A model generated the notes under the pieces. The model was not told the DNA's origin. It saw nothing but the letters and a program-made list of their open reading frames with translations, and searched no databases. Shown one piece after another: positions 34,405 to 43,219 of a stretch of 64,000 nucleotides of DNA (its first letter is position 1; each line of letters begins with the position of its first letter). Source of the DNA: Actinoplanes sp. NBC_00393 (GTDB lineage: Bacteria > Actinomycetota > Actinomycetes > Mycobacteriales > Micromonosporaceae); NCBI RefSeq assembly GCF_036053395.1, contig NZ_CP107942.1, forward strand, positions 6,280,501 through 6,344,500, written 5' to 3'. The translations under genes and the position numbers were made by a program.

Positions 34405-35748
34405 CTACGTCGCCTGCATGAGGCGCCGGTGTGCCCGCCGGGCCTCCGCGGTGAGCACGTCGGCGTCGGCATGCACCAGCTCGCCGCGCTCGACCACCGG
34501 CCGGCCGCCGACCAGCGCCAGCTCGACCCGGGCCGGTGGGCCGAAGACCAGAGCGGCGACCTTGTCGTCGATGCCGTCGTGACCGAGCCCGTCCAGCCGC
34601 CACAGCACCAGGTCGGCCAGCTTGCCCACCTCGAGCGAGCCGAGATCGTCCTGCCGCCCCAGGCAGCGGGCCCCACCGATGGTGCCGAGCCGCAGCGCCG
34701 CACGGGCGTCCATCGCCTTCGGGCCACCGCGCAAGCGCGCGGTGTAGAGCGCCTGCCGCAGCTCAGCACCGAGATGCGAGACCTCCTGCGAGGCCGACCC
34801 ATCGACACCGAGACCGACGGGTACGCCGTGATCGAGCAATTCCCGCACCCGGGCGACCCCGGCCCCGAGCCGCGCGTTCGAGCTCGGACAGTGCGCGACG
34901 CCGGTGCCGGTCGCGCCGAGCCGCGCGATCGCCGAGTCGTCCAGGTGCACACCGTGCGCCAGCCAGACGTCGTCGCCCAGCCAGCCGACGCGCTCCGCAT
35001 ACTCCACCGGCGTGCAGCCGAACTGCTTGCGGCAGAACTCCTCCTCGTCGTCGGTCTCGGCGAGGTGGGTGTGCAACCGGACGCCCTTGCGACGGGCCAG
35101 GACAGCGGCCTCCTCCATGAGCCGGGTGGTGACCGAGAACGGCGAACAGGGCGCCACCGCGATCTGCAACATCGCGTCCGGCGACGGATCGTGCCAGCGG
35201 TCGATCGCCGCCTCGGTGGCCGCCAGCGCCTCGTCAGTTTCCTCGACGACGTGGTCCGGTGGGAGGCCACCGTCCTTGCGGCTCAGGTCCATCGAGCCAC
35301 GGGTCGGGTGGAACCGCAGCCCGATCCGGCGGGCCGCCTCGATCTCGGCCGCCAGCACGTCGCCGCCGTCCCGGGGGAAGACGTAGTGGTGATCCATCGA
35401 CGTGGTGCACCCGGACAGCGCCAGCCAGCCCAGGCCGGCGCCGGCCGCCGCGCCGACGATCTCCGCGTCGAGCCGGCCCCAGATCGGGTAGAGCGTGGTC
35501 AGCCAGCCGAACAGGGTCTCGTCGAGGGCGAGGCCGCGGGTGGCCCACTGATAAAGGTGGTGATGGGTGTTCACCAGTCCCGGAGTGACCAGGCAGCCCG
35601 ACCCGTCGAATCTCTGCCCGGGAACATCGGATCTTCCGGTGCCGACAGCGGCGATCCGGCCGTCGTCGCCGACCACGACATGGCCATCGGTGTACTCCGT
35701 GCCCTCGCCGTCGACCGTGGCGATCGCAGCGTTCTCGATGATGATCAC
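34405..35748 (-). CDS. 8-oxoguanine deaminase-like amidohydrolase
   Basis: A 447-residue metal-dependent amidohydrolase. The HxH motif VNTHHHLYQWATRG is near 60-73, the Zn-His region LHTHLAETDDEEEFCRKQFG near 230-250, and CPSSNARLGAG near 290, typical of guanine/8-oxoguanine deaminases (aryl amine to keto purine plus NH3). The GTG at 35748 has GGAG at 8-nt spacing and overlaps the uricase stop (GTGA). Guanine deaminase or an atrazine-type hydrolase are possible alternatives. Confidence 0.85.
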   Translation of the reverse strand: MIIIENAAIATVDGEGTEYTDGHVVVGDDGRIAAVGTGRSDVPGQRFDGSGCLVTPGLVNTHHHLYQWATRGLALDETLFGWLTTLYPIWGRLDAEIVGAAAGAGLGWLALSGCTTSMDHHYVFPRDGGDVLAAEIEAARRIGLRFHPTRGSMDLSRKDGGLPPDHVVEETDEALAATEAAIDRWHDPSPDAMLQIAVAPCSPFSVTTRLMEEAAVLARRKGVRLHTHLAETDDEEEFCRKQFGCTPVEYAERVGWLGDDVWLAHGVHLDDSAIARLGATGTGVAHCPSSNARLGAGVARVRELLDHGVPVGLGVDGSASQEVSHLGAELRQALYTARLRGGPKAMDARAALRLGTIGGARCLGRQDDLGSLEVGKLADLVLWRLDGLGHDGIDDKVAALVFGPPARVELALVGGRPVVERGELVHADADVLTAEARRAHRRLMQAT

Positions 35749-36605
35749 AGCCACCACTCCGCCAGGGCCGGGGGCGCGTCATCGCGGGTCACGGTGCCTT
35801 CGATCAACCCGTACGGCCGGTCGCCGGCGATGAACACCTCGTTGTCGTTGGCCAGGTCGAACCGGGAGAGATCGACCAGGTAGTGATGCTTGTTCGGCAG
35901 GGCCAGCCGCACCTCGGCAATCTCCGGGCGGGCGGTCAGGACCTCGTTTCCCATCGCGTACAGGGTCTGCTGCAGCGAATAGCTGTAGGTGCCGACGAAC
36001 GCCCTCACCAGCGCGTCCAGCGCTCCCGTGAACGACTTGCCCCAATCGGTGTCGTCGCCGAGGTGCCGCCAGCGCGCGTCGACCGCGGTGGCCAGGATCC
36101 GGTCGGTGGCCGGCGGCAACGTCGTGAACCTGTCCTCGACGAAGCCGTGGAACTCGGAATCCGTCGAGTTCAGCAGCACCAGCCCGGTGACGCCGGAGAC
36201 CACCTGAACGGCATCCGCGGTCACCGTCACCACGGTCGTCCTCGTGTGGTCGCCGCGTTTCTGGAACGAGTGCGGGCCGAGCCGGTCCCACGCGAACGAC
36301 TCGATCGAGATCTTCGCGGTGTGCACCTGCTCCTGGGTCGCGACGAAGTGCCGGCCCAGGAGCAGCGCGAACGCCTCCGGCTCACCGACACCGTGCTCCT
36401 TGGCGAACGCGTAGACCGTGTTCTTCATCGTGTCGGTCGGCAGGACACCGGAGTTGTCGCCGGTCAGGTGGGTCGCGGCCAGGTCACCGGAGAGGGCGAC
36501 GCTGACGTTGAGATCCACCAGAGCGTGCGTGTCACCGTCGCGGGACACCCGGACCAGCCGGGTCTCCGCCTTGCCGTAACGGTTCGGTCCGAGCACGATC
36601 GCCAC
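35745..36605 (-). CDS. Urate oxidase (uricase)
   Basis: A 286-residue uricase: urate + O2 to 5-hydroxyisourate + H2O2, cofactorless. Conserved blocks are ALSGDLAATHLTGDNSGVLPTDTMKNTVYAFAKEHG with the active-site Thr near 55-60, GLVLLNSTDSEFHGFVEDRFTTLPP near 145-170 and SLQQTLYAMGNEVL near 215. GTG start at 36605, 3 bp after the HIU hydrolase stop. Two T-fold domains; normal length. Coupled to the deaminase gene. Confidence 0.95.
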   Translation of the reverse strand: MAIVLGPNRYGKAETRLVRVSRDGDTHALVDLNVSVALSGDLAATHLTGDNSGVLPTDTMKNTVYAFAKEHGVGEPEAFALLLGRHFVATQEQVHTAKISIESFAWDRLGPHSFQKRGDHTRTTVVTVTADAVQVVSGVTGLVLLNSTDSEFHGFVEDRFTTLPPATDRILATAVDARWRHLGDDTDWGKSFTGALDALVRAFVGTYSYSLQQTLYAMGNEVLTARPEIAEVRLALPNKHHYLVDLSRFDLANDNEVFIAGDRPYGLIEGTVTRDDAPPALAEWWL

Positions 36606-36608
36606 GGC

Positions 36609-36971
36609 TCAGCTCCCTCGGTAGGTGGTGTAGCCGTACCGGCTGAGCAGCAGCGGCACGTGATAATGCCGGTCCGGGTCGTGCACGTGGAAGGCGACCG
36701 TGATCTCCGGGAAGAAGCAGTCACCGCCCAGGTAGGGCTCCACGTAGAAGAAGAGGCGGTAGCCGCCGGCCTGCCAGTCGTGCATCGGCACCCGGTAGCG
36801 CAGGCGGCCGTCGTCGTCGGTGCGCCCCTCGTCGACGGTGCGCCAGCCGTCCGAGTCGCGCCGCTCCAGCCGCACGTAGACGTCGCGGGCCGGATCGCCG
36901 GTCACGGTGTCCAGGATGTGTGTCGAGATCCGGGCGTGGACCTCGGCCGCGGTGCCGTCATCAGAGGGCAT
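36609..36971 (-). CDS. uraH: 5-hydroxyisourate hydrolase
   Basis: A 120-residue transthyretin-like enzyme: 5-hydroxyisourate + H2O to OHCU. It has the start HARISTHILDTVTGDPARDV and the signature C-terminal YRGS tetrapeptide. His and Arg active-site residues (HILD, the R in RYRVP, HVPLLLSRYGYTTYRGS) are present. The ATG at 36971 overlaps the uraD stop by 11 bp. Second in the operon. Confidence 0.95.
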   Translation of the reverse strand: MPSDDGTAAEVHARISTHILDTVTGDPARDVYVRLERRDSDGWRTVDEGRTDDDGRLRYRVPMHDWQAGGYRLFFYVEPYLGGDCFFPEITVAFHVHDPDRHYHVPLLLSRYGYTTYRGS

Positions 36972-37467
36972 CAAGCACCCGCTCCAGCCGGAGCCGCGCG
37001 ATCTTGCGCAGCTCGTCCCGGACGATCGCCCGCTCGGTCTCCTCGCCGTTGCCGAGACGCTCGCGTGCCGCGGCCAGGATCTCCGGCTGGCTCCGGCCGC
37101 TCGCGAAGATCAGGAAGACGTGGTCGAACCGAGCCTCGTACGCCCGGTTGGCCTCGATCAGGGCGGCCCTGGTGACGTCGTCAGCGGTCTGCGCCGCGGC
37201 TGACTGCTCGGTCCGGGACCAGGACGCCTCCTTCGAATCCCCGGCGGCCCGCTCGCCGATCCGCGGGTGCGCGGACAGGGCGCCCAGCACATCCGGCCAG
37301 CTCAGCGCGCTCGCGGCGGCATCGGCCGCGGCGAGCAGCCCGGCCCGGTCCGGATACGGCCGCTTGGCGATGATCTCGGCGCCCCAGGACGGCGCGGCCA
37401 GGCAGGCGAGCAGGTCCTTCTCCAGGCGCTCGGCGGGCAGCCCGTTGAAGGTCTCCACAGCGCTCAC
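36961..37467 (-). CDS. uraD: OHCU decarboxylase
   Basis: A 168-residue 2-oxo-4-hydroxy-4-carboxy-5-ureidoimidazoline decarboxylase, producing (S)-allantoin. It contains SAHPRIGERA near 64-73 with the catalytic His, the WSRTEQSAA helix and FLIFASGRSQPEIL near 118-131. GTG start at 37467 with a near-perfect AAGGAGGTGA. First gene of the uraD-uraH-uricase-deaminase operon. Confidence 0.95.
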   Translation of the reverse strand: MSAVETFNGLPAERLEKDLLACLAAPSWGAEIIAKRPYPDRAGLLAAADAAASALSWPDVLGALSAHPRIGERAAGDSKEASWSRTEQSAAAQTADDVTRAALIEANRAYEARFDHVFLIFASGRSQPEILAAARERLGNGEETERAIVRDELRKIARLRLERVLDAL

Positions 37468-37486
37468 TCGTCACCTCCTTCACGAT

Positions 37487-37500
37487 CTTGATCAGTCAAG
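37487..37500. promoter_or_regulatory. Palindrome CTTGA-TCAG-TCAAG upstream of uraD
   Basis: CTTGA and TCAAG flank TCAG, 20 bp before the uraD start. Placed between the divergent uraD and hrpB genes. It could be the operator of a purine-degradation repressor; no regulator gene is in the window. The same sequence is not repeated at aceB or allB as far as I can see. Confidence 0.4.
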
Positions 37501-37654
37501 CAGGATCGGTCCGTCGGATGCAGCGGCGGACCGAAGAATTAACACGGCCACCCTGCCACGAATCCCGGCCCGAAACATCGCCGGTCGCTCAGGCTGTGGA
37601 CAACGGCGATGCGGTTCGGCGGGGCTGTGGACAACGCGCGGAGTTGTCGTACGC

Positions 37655-40192
37655 ATGGGCCAGACTGGGCCCGTGCTGATCCCTGCCGACGCGTTGCCCG
37701 ACCTTCCGGTCCGTCCTGTGCTGCCCGAGGTGGCCGGCACGCTGGCCGAGGCGGGAGCGGCCGTGCTGGTGGCGCCGCCGGGCACCGGCAAGACGACGCT
37801 GGTCCCACTGGCGCTCGCCGAGCCGGGCGGGCGCGTGATCGTCGCCGAGCCGCGCCGGGTCGCCGCACGGGCCGCGGCCCGCCGGATGGCCGCCCTGCTC
37901 GGCGAGAAGGTCGGCGCCCGGGTGGGCTATGCGGTTCGTGGCGACCGGCAGGTGTCCCGGGAGACCGTGGTCGAGGTGGTGACCACCGGCCTGCTGGTCC
38001 GCCGTCTGCAGAGCGATCCTGAGCTGGCCGGCACCACCACGGTCGTGCTCGACGAGTGCCACGAGCGGCATCTCGACTCCGATCTGGCGCTGGCGTTCCT
38101 GGTCGAGGTCCGCGCCGCGCTCCGGCCGGAGCTGCGGTTGCTCGCCACCTCGGCCACCGCCGACTCGGATCGGCTGGCCGCCGTCCTGGGCGGGGCGCCG
38201 GTGCTCACCGCCCACGCCCGCACCCATCCGGTGGAGGTGATCTGGGCACCACCGTCCGGACCGATCGCTCCCCCGCTCGGTCTGCGGGTCGATCCGCGGC
38301 TGCTCGACCACGTCGCGGCCACCACCCGCCGGGCGCTCGCCGAGGACGACGGCGACGTGCTGGTCTTCCTGCCCGGCGCCCGGGAGATCGACACTGTCGC
38401 CCGGCGGCTGGGCGGGGTGGACGCCGAGGTGCTCACCCTGCACGGCCGGCAGTCCGGCGCGACCCAGGACGCGGCCCTGCGCGCCGGGCCGCGGCGCCGG
38501 GTGGTGCTGGCGACGGCGGTCGCCGAGAGCAGCCTGACCGTGCCCGGAGTGCGCGCGGTGGTCGACGCGGGCCTCAGCCGGGTGCCGCGGATGGACCATG
38601 CCCGTGGTCTCGGCGCCCTGGCCACCGTGCCGGTCTCCCGGTCCTCTGCTGAGCAGCGCGCCGGACGGGCCGGGCGGGAAGCGCCCGGCCGGGTCTATCG
38701 CTGCTGGTCACCCGCGCTGCACGACCGGCTGCCCGCGCAGCCCGAGCCGGAGATCGCGGCTGCCGACCTCACCGGCTTCGTGCTGGACCTGGCGTTGTGG
38801 GGCCATCCGGACGGCAGTGGGCTCGCCCTCCCCGACCCACCACCGGCCGGGGCGCTGCGGGCCGCCACCGCGACGCTGCACGATCTCGGCGCCGTCGACG
38901 CGGACGGCCGGGTCACGCCACGCGGCCGGGCCCTGGCCGGCGCCGGCCTGCACCCACGCCTGGCCCGCGCCCTGCTGGACGGCGCGGCCGTCATCGGGCC
39001 ACGCCGGGCTGCCGAGATCGTCGCGGTCCTGGACGACGACCGTTCCGCCGCGGGCGACGTGACAGCCGCCTGGCGCCGCGCCCGCAGCGACAACGACCAG
39101 GCCTGGCGTGCTGAGGTCCGCCGGCTCCTCGCCGCAGTGGACCGCGGCCGGCAACCAGACACCGACGCAGCAGGACCGACCGGCGAGACAGGCCCAACCG
39201 GCAAGGCGGCTCGGCTGCCGGATGACCTTGCGGCTGGGCTGGTGGTCGGGCTGGCCTTTCCCGAGCGCGTGGCACGGGTTCGGGAGCCGGGCGGGCGGGC
39301 CTATCTCATGGCCGGTGGGACCGCTGCAGCGCTGCCGGACGGCAGCCCGCTCGCCGGTGTGCCGTGGCTGGCGGTGGCCGGGGCCGATCGCACGGCCGGC
39401 TCGCGGACCGCGCGGATCCGCAGCGCCGCGCCGCTCGACGAGCCCACCGCCCTCGAGGTCGCTGCCACGCTGCTCACCGATGCCACCGAGATCGGCTGGA
39501 CCGACGGTGACGTGGTGGCCCGGCAGGTGCGACGGCTCGGCGCGATCACGCTGGCCTCGGTCCGGCTCGCCGACCCCGATCCGGCCCTGATCCGGGACGC
39601 CCTGGTCACCGGCGTGCGGGAGTCCGGCCTAGGCCTGCTCACCTGGACCCGCAACGCCGAGGAGCTGCGCAACCGGCTGGCCTTCGCCCATGCCGCGCTC
39701 GGCGAGCCCTGGCCGGACGTCTCCGACGCTGCCCTCCTGGAGACCCTGCCGGACTGGCTCGACCTCGGTTCCGCCCGCCGCCGCGCTGACCTGGCAAAAC
39801 TCGATGTCGCCGCCGGGCTGCGCCGGCTGCTGCCGTGGTCGGTGGCGGGCCGGCTGGACGAGATCGCTCCCGAGCGGCTGCCGGTGCCGAGCGGGTCGCA
39901 GATCCGCGTCGACTACACCGATCCGGCGGCGCCGGTGCTCGCGGTCAAGGTGCAGGAGGCGTTCGGTTGGCGGGTGGCGCCCCGCCTGGCCGACGGGCGG
40001 GTGCCGGTCCTGCTGCACCTGCTCTCCCCAGCCGGGCGGCCGGTTGCGGTCACCCGGGACCTGGCCTCCTTCTGGGTGCAGGGCTATCCGCAGGTGCGGG
40101 CCGAGATGCGCGGGCGGTATCCGCGCCACCCCTGGCCGGAGGACCCGACCACCGCGGTACCCACTCGGCGGGCTAACCCACGCTCCAGATGA
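37655..40192 (+). CDS. hrpB: ATP-dependent helicase HrpB
   Basis: An 845-residue DEAH/RHA helicase. Motif I APPGTGKTT (near 44-52), Ia EPRRVAARAAARRMA, II DECHERH (near 135), III ATSATADS, IV VFLPGAREI, V ATAVAESSLTVPGV, VI AEQRAGRAGREAPG, followed by the HrpB C-terminal domain ending in SFWVQGYPQVRAEMRGRYPRHPWPEDP, diagnostic for HrpB. ATG at 37655 used; GTG at 37673 gives the usual short N-terminus. RNA/DNA role in bacteria poorly known. Confidence 0.95.
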   Translation: MGQTGPVLIPADALPDLPVRPVLPEVAGTLAEAGAAVLVAPPGTGKTTLVPLALAEPGGRVIVAEPRRVAARAAARRMAALLGEKVGARVGYAVRGDRQVSRETVVEVVTTGLLVRRLQSDPELAGTTTVVLDECHERHLDSDLALAFLVEVRAALRPELRLLATSATADSDRLAAVLGGAPVLTAHARTHPVEVIWAPPSGPIAPPLGLRVDPRLLDHVAATTRRALAEDDGDVLVFLPGAREIDTVARRLGGVDAEVLTLHGRQSGATQDAALRAGPRRRVVLATAVAESSLTVPGVRAVVDAGLSRVPRMDHARGLGALATVPVSRSSAEQRAGRAGREAPGRVYRCWSPALHDRLPAQPEPEIAAADLTGFVLDLALWGHPDGSGLALPDPPPAGALRAATATLHDLGAVDADGRVTPRGRALAGAGLHPRLARALLDGAAVIGPRRAAEIVAVLDDDRSAAGDVTAAWRRARSDNDQAWRAEVRRLLAAVDRGRQPDTDAAGPTGETGPTGKAARLPDDLAAGLVVGLAFPERVARVREPGGRAYLMAGGTAAALPDGSPLAGVPWLAVAGADRTAGSRTARIRSAAPLDEPTALEVAATLLTDATEIGWTDGDVVARQVRRLGAITLASVRLADPDPALIRDALVTGVRESGLGLLTWTRNAEELRNRLAFAHAALGEPWPDVSDAALLETLPDWLDLGSARRRADLAKLDVAAGLRRLLPWSVAGRLDEIAPERLPVPSGSQIRVDYTDPAAPVLAVKVQEAFGWRVAPRLADGRVPVLLHLLSPAGRPVAVTRDLASFWVQGYPQVRAEMRGRYPRHPWPEDPTTAVPTRRANPRSR

Positions 40193-40354
40193 CCTGGAGA
40201 CTTCGGTGCCGGGGTCTCGCCGGCGCGGCCGGCAGGGCATCGGAACCGCACCGCGGTGGGTGGATCGGAGACCGCGCAGGTCCGGGGACGGGCTGGGGAG
40301 GCGTCATTCGAGGGACCCCTTCCCGTAAGCGTTCACACCCGCTCCGGATGTAGT

Positions 40355-40373
40355 CACACCCGCAGCGGGTGTG
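40355..40373. repeat. Short palindrome CACACCCGC-A-GCGGGTGTG
   Basis: Perfect 9-bp arms with a 1-nt centre, in the 367-bp gap between hrpB and the leftward GGDEF-EAL gene; a third CACACCCGC half lies at about 40335. May be an operator or part of a terminator. No gene is seen in 40193-40559. Confidence 0.4.
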
Positions 40374-40422
40374 GTGGCATCCGAGAATCACGGGCACTTC
40401 GCAGCGGATGACGTGCGGGAGC

Positions 40423-40473
40423 GTGGTGGATCGGGAGACGTGGTGGATCGGGAGACGTGGTGGATCGGGTGAC
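40423..40473. repeat. 17-bp tandem repeat, three copies
   Basis: GTGGTGGATCGGGAGAC starts at 40423 and 40440, and a copy with GGTGAC starts at 40457. Period 17 bp, the same as the unrelated repeat at 30.4 kb. Confidence 0.85.
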
Positions 40474-40559
40474 CCAGGGCGCTCCCGATCAACCGCGCTG
40501 CGCCGACGTCGTCGGACAGGAACGACGGCGGCGGGAACTGGGCTCCGGCAGGGTGCTGA

Positions 40560-43169
40560 TCAGCTGTTCAGTCTGCTGAGTGGTACTGGGGCGCCGAACA
40601 GGTAGCCCTGGCCGAGAGGGCAGCCCAGCCCGGCCAGCGCCTGCGAGCGTTCCGGTGTCTCCAGGCCTTCGGCCACCACGGTGATGCCGAGTTCGGCGCA
40701 GATCGCCAGCACCGAGCGGCAGAGTGCGCCGGCCCGGTTCGGTTCGCCGCTCATGTCGGTCAGCGTGGAGTCGAGCTTGACGATGTCGACCGGGATGGAG
40801 TGCAGCTGCGCCAGGGCGTTGTAGCCGCTGCCGAAGTCGTCCAGGGCGACGCGTACGCCGAGGTCCCGCAACCGGGCGACGACGGCGGCCGCGCGTGGCA
40901 GGTCGGGGATCCGCAGCGTTTCGGTGATCTCGATGATCAGCCGGCCCGCCGGTACGCCGTGCCGTTCCAGGGCCGCCGTCACCGCTTCCTCGAGGCCCTC
41001 CTGGCCGAGCCGCCCGGCGGAGACGTTGACGTGCAGGTCGATCGGGCGGCCGAAACGCTCGGCCAGGGCGGCGGCGTCGGCGCAGGCGCGGTCCAGTACG
41101 AAGTCGTCGATCGCGGCGACCAGGCCGGTGCGTTCGGCCATGGTGACGAAGACGTCAGGGTGGACCCGGCCGGCCACCGGGTCGGTCCAGCGGGCGAGCG
41201 CCTCGACGGCGACCGTCGCGCTGTCGGTGAGCCGCACGATCGGCTGGTAGTGCACCTCGAAACCGGCGGCGGCCGGGCTGCCGCCCTCGGCGAGAGCACC
41301 GGCCAGCAGTTGGGGCAGGTCGGCGTTCGGGACGGTGTCGCGGGGGCCGCTATACCGGACGAGTGCGCCCTTGCCGTGGCGTTTCACCGCGTACATGGCG
41401 GCATCGGCGCGGCGCAGCAGGATGTCGGCGGAGAGCTGGTCGCCCGGTTCGGCGGTGACCAGGCCGATGCTGACGCCGACGCCGACCGAGCGGCCGTCGA
41501 TCACATACGGCTCGCGGAGCGCGGCCAGAACACGCTGCCCGATCGCCTCGGCCTCGGCAGCAGCAGACGAGCCGGCTACAGACGAACCATCAGAGCCAGC
41601 AGCGGCCGCAGCAGCAGGCGAAGCGGAGCCAGCAGAGGCAGACGAGACAGAGGCCGCAGCAGCAGGCGAAGCGGAGGCCGCAGCAGCAGGCGAGGCGGAG
41701 GCAGCAGCGGCAGGCGAAGCGGAGGCGGCGGAGGAAGGCGAGGCGGGTGAGGCGGCGAAGGCGGAGTCAGCGGCCCGGCGTGGAGTCCAGTCAGCAGCGG
41801 GGCTCACCCGTACCCCCGCCGCGGACAACACATAGCGACGCCCACCGAGACGCTGCCTGATGACCGTGCGCAACCGGCCGGCAGGCGGCCGCGGCAGCGG
41901 CGCCGGCTCGCCGCCCTGGTCCAGGACCACGGCGAATTCGTCGCCGCCGAGCCGGGCCACCAGGTCGGTGGAACGCACGCAGGCGCGCATCCGCTCACCC
42001 ACGGCGTGCAGCACCCGGTCGCCCATGGCGTGCCCGAAGGTGTCGTTGATCAGCTTGAAGTCGTCCAGGTCGGCGAAGAGCACGGCGACCGGCGCCTGCC
42101 GGCTCTCGTGCGCCTCCACCGCGAGCACCAGCCGCTCCCGGAACAGCGCGCGGTTGGGCAGGCCGGTGAGGGAGTCGTGGTACGCCTGGTGGTGCAACCG
42201 CTGCTGCGTCTCGGCGACCCGGTCCAGCAGCACGGTGTTGTCCATGATCGTCAGCATCTGGCGGGTGACGACCAGGGCCAGGCCGAGCCAGCCGAGGTAC
42301 GCCTGGAACGGCGTCAACGGATCCCCGGCGACCGTACGCGCCGCCAGCACCACCCCGGCCACCAGCACCGGACCGTACGGGATGAGCAGGTGGAACCAGT
42401 CCCGTTCGAGAAGCGCCGTGACCGGCCGGTCCGGGTTGGCCCGGTTCGGGCTGAGTGCCGCCACCGCGACGAACACCGGTCCGAGCAGGTATCCCGCGGT
42501 CTCCAGCCAGACCGGCCCGGTGCTCAGCAGCCGGACCGTGTCGGCGGTGCCGAACGCGAGCAGGGCCGCGCCGATCAGCCGGAGCGGGCGCCGCCCGGCC
42601 GGCGAGTCGGGCCGGGTGGTGAGCAGCAGGCCGACCATGGTGAGCAGCACCAGGTCGGCGATCGGGTACGCGAGCAGGCCCGTTTCCAGACTGTCGGGCA
42701 CCGGGTCGCCGGGAATCACCGACCAGATCAGCGCCAGCACCGAGCCGGTGATGAGCACGCTGTCGAGGACCAGGGCCACCTGGTCGCGCCGCGGTGAGGT
42801 GGGCACCGGCCGCGGACGGGTGTGTGTCGCGGCGAGCAGGCCGAACAGCATGCACGCGGGCAGCACGAGGAAACCGATGTCGGTGAGCGGACCGGGCAGG
42901 CTCCGCTCGTGGCCGGCCAGTGCCTGGACCACCAGGCCGAGCCGGGTCAGCGACCAGACGAGCAGGCCGGCGGCGGCGAGGAACCGCCAGTACCGCCGGA
43001 CGCCGGCCCGGTGCCGTGCGGCCACGAAGCATACGCCCGCGGCGAGCAGCCCGGCGACCAGTTGCACCGCGTCGCTGTAGAGGCGCGAGGCGCCGGGCGC
43101 GAGTTCGCCGAGGGCGACCACCACCAGGACGAGCGCCAAGGTGCCGAGCAACCGCACCGTCGTGATCAC
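40560..43169 (-). CDS. Membrane GGDEF-EAL protein with Ala/Ser insertion in the GGDEF domain
   Basis: An 869-residue c-di-GMP enzyme. About eight membrane helices in residues 1-320 (MASE-like) are followed by a GGDEF domain starting near 340 (DSLTGLPNR, LGGDEFAVVLDQ near 408). After GGDEF comes an insertion (about 420-538) with SASPAAAA-type repeats; the domain then resumes with GVGVSIGLVTAEPG. The EAL domain has intact motifs: VEALARW (near 655), IEITETL, DDFGSGY and VVAEGLET, suggesting an active phosphodiesterase. Whether the cyclase still works is uncertain. GTG at 43169; start uncertain. Confidence 0.9.
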   Translation of the reverse strand: MITTVRLLGTLALVLVVVALGELAPGASRLYSDAVQLVAGLLAAGVCFVAARHRAGVRRYWRFLAAAGLLVWSLTRLGLVVQALAGHERSLPGPLTDIGFLVLPACMLFGLLAATHTRPRPVPTSPRRDQVALVLDSVLITGSVLALIWSVIPGDPVPDSLETGLLAYPIADLVLLTMVGLLLTTRPDSPAGRRPLRLIGAALLAFGTADTVRLLSTGPVWLETAGYLLGPVFVAVAALSPNRANPDRPVTALLERDWFHLLIPYGPVLVAGVVLAARTVAGDPLTPFQAYLGWLGLALVVTRQMLTIMDNTVLLDRVAETQQRLHHQAYHDSLTGLPNRALFRERLVLAVEAHESRQAPVAVLFADLDDFKLINDTFGHAMGDRVLHAVGERMRACVRSTDLVARLGGDEFAVVLDQGGEPAPLPRPPAGRLRTVIRQRLGGRRYVLSAAGVRVSPAADWTPRRAADSAFAASPASPSSAASASPAAAASASPAAAASASPAAAASVSSASAGSASPAAAAAAGSDGSSVAGSSAAAEAEAIGQRVLAALREPYVIDGRSVGVGVSIGLVTAEPGDQLSADILLRRADAAMYAVKRHGKGALVRYSGPRDTVPNADLPQLLAGALAEGGSPAAAGFEVHYQPIVRLTDSATVAVEALARWTDPVAGRVHPDVFVTMAERTGLVAAIDDFVLDRACADAAALAERFGRPIDLHVNVSAGRLGQEGLEEAVTAALERHGVPAGRLIIEITETLRIPDLPRAAAVVARLRDLGVRVALDDFGSGYNALAQLHSIPVDIVKLDSTLTDMSGEPNRAGALCRSVLAICAELGITVVAEGLETPERSQALAGLGCPLGQGYLFGAPVPLSRLNS
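41606..41735. repeat. 24-bp minisatellite inside GGDEF coding region
   Basis: CAGGCGAAGCGGAG and variants start at 41615, 41663, 41687 and 41711; spacing is 24 bp or a multiple. On the minus strand it encodes eight-residue SASPAAAA units, so gain or loss of copies keeps the frame. Confidence 0.82.
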
Positions 43170-43219
43170 CACCAGTTGTTCCGAGCCACGATGGTCGCGG
43201 CCGGAGTAACCTACCTGCT

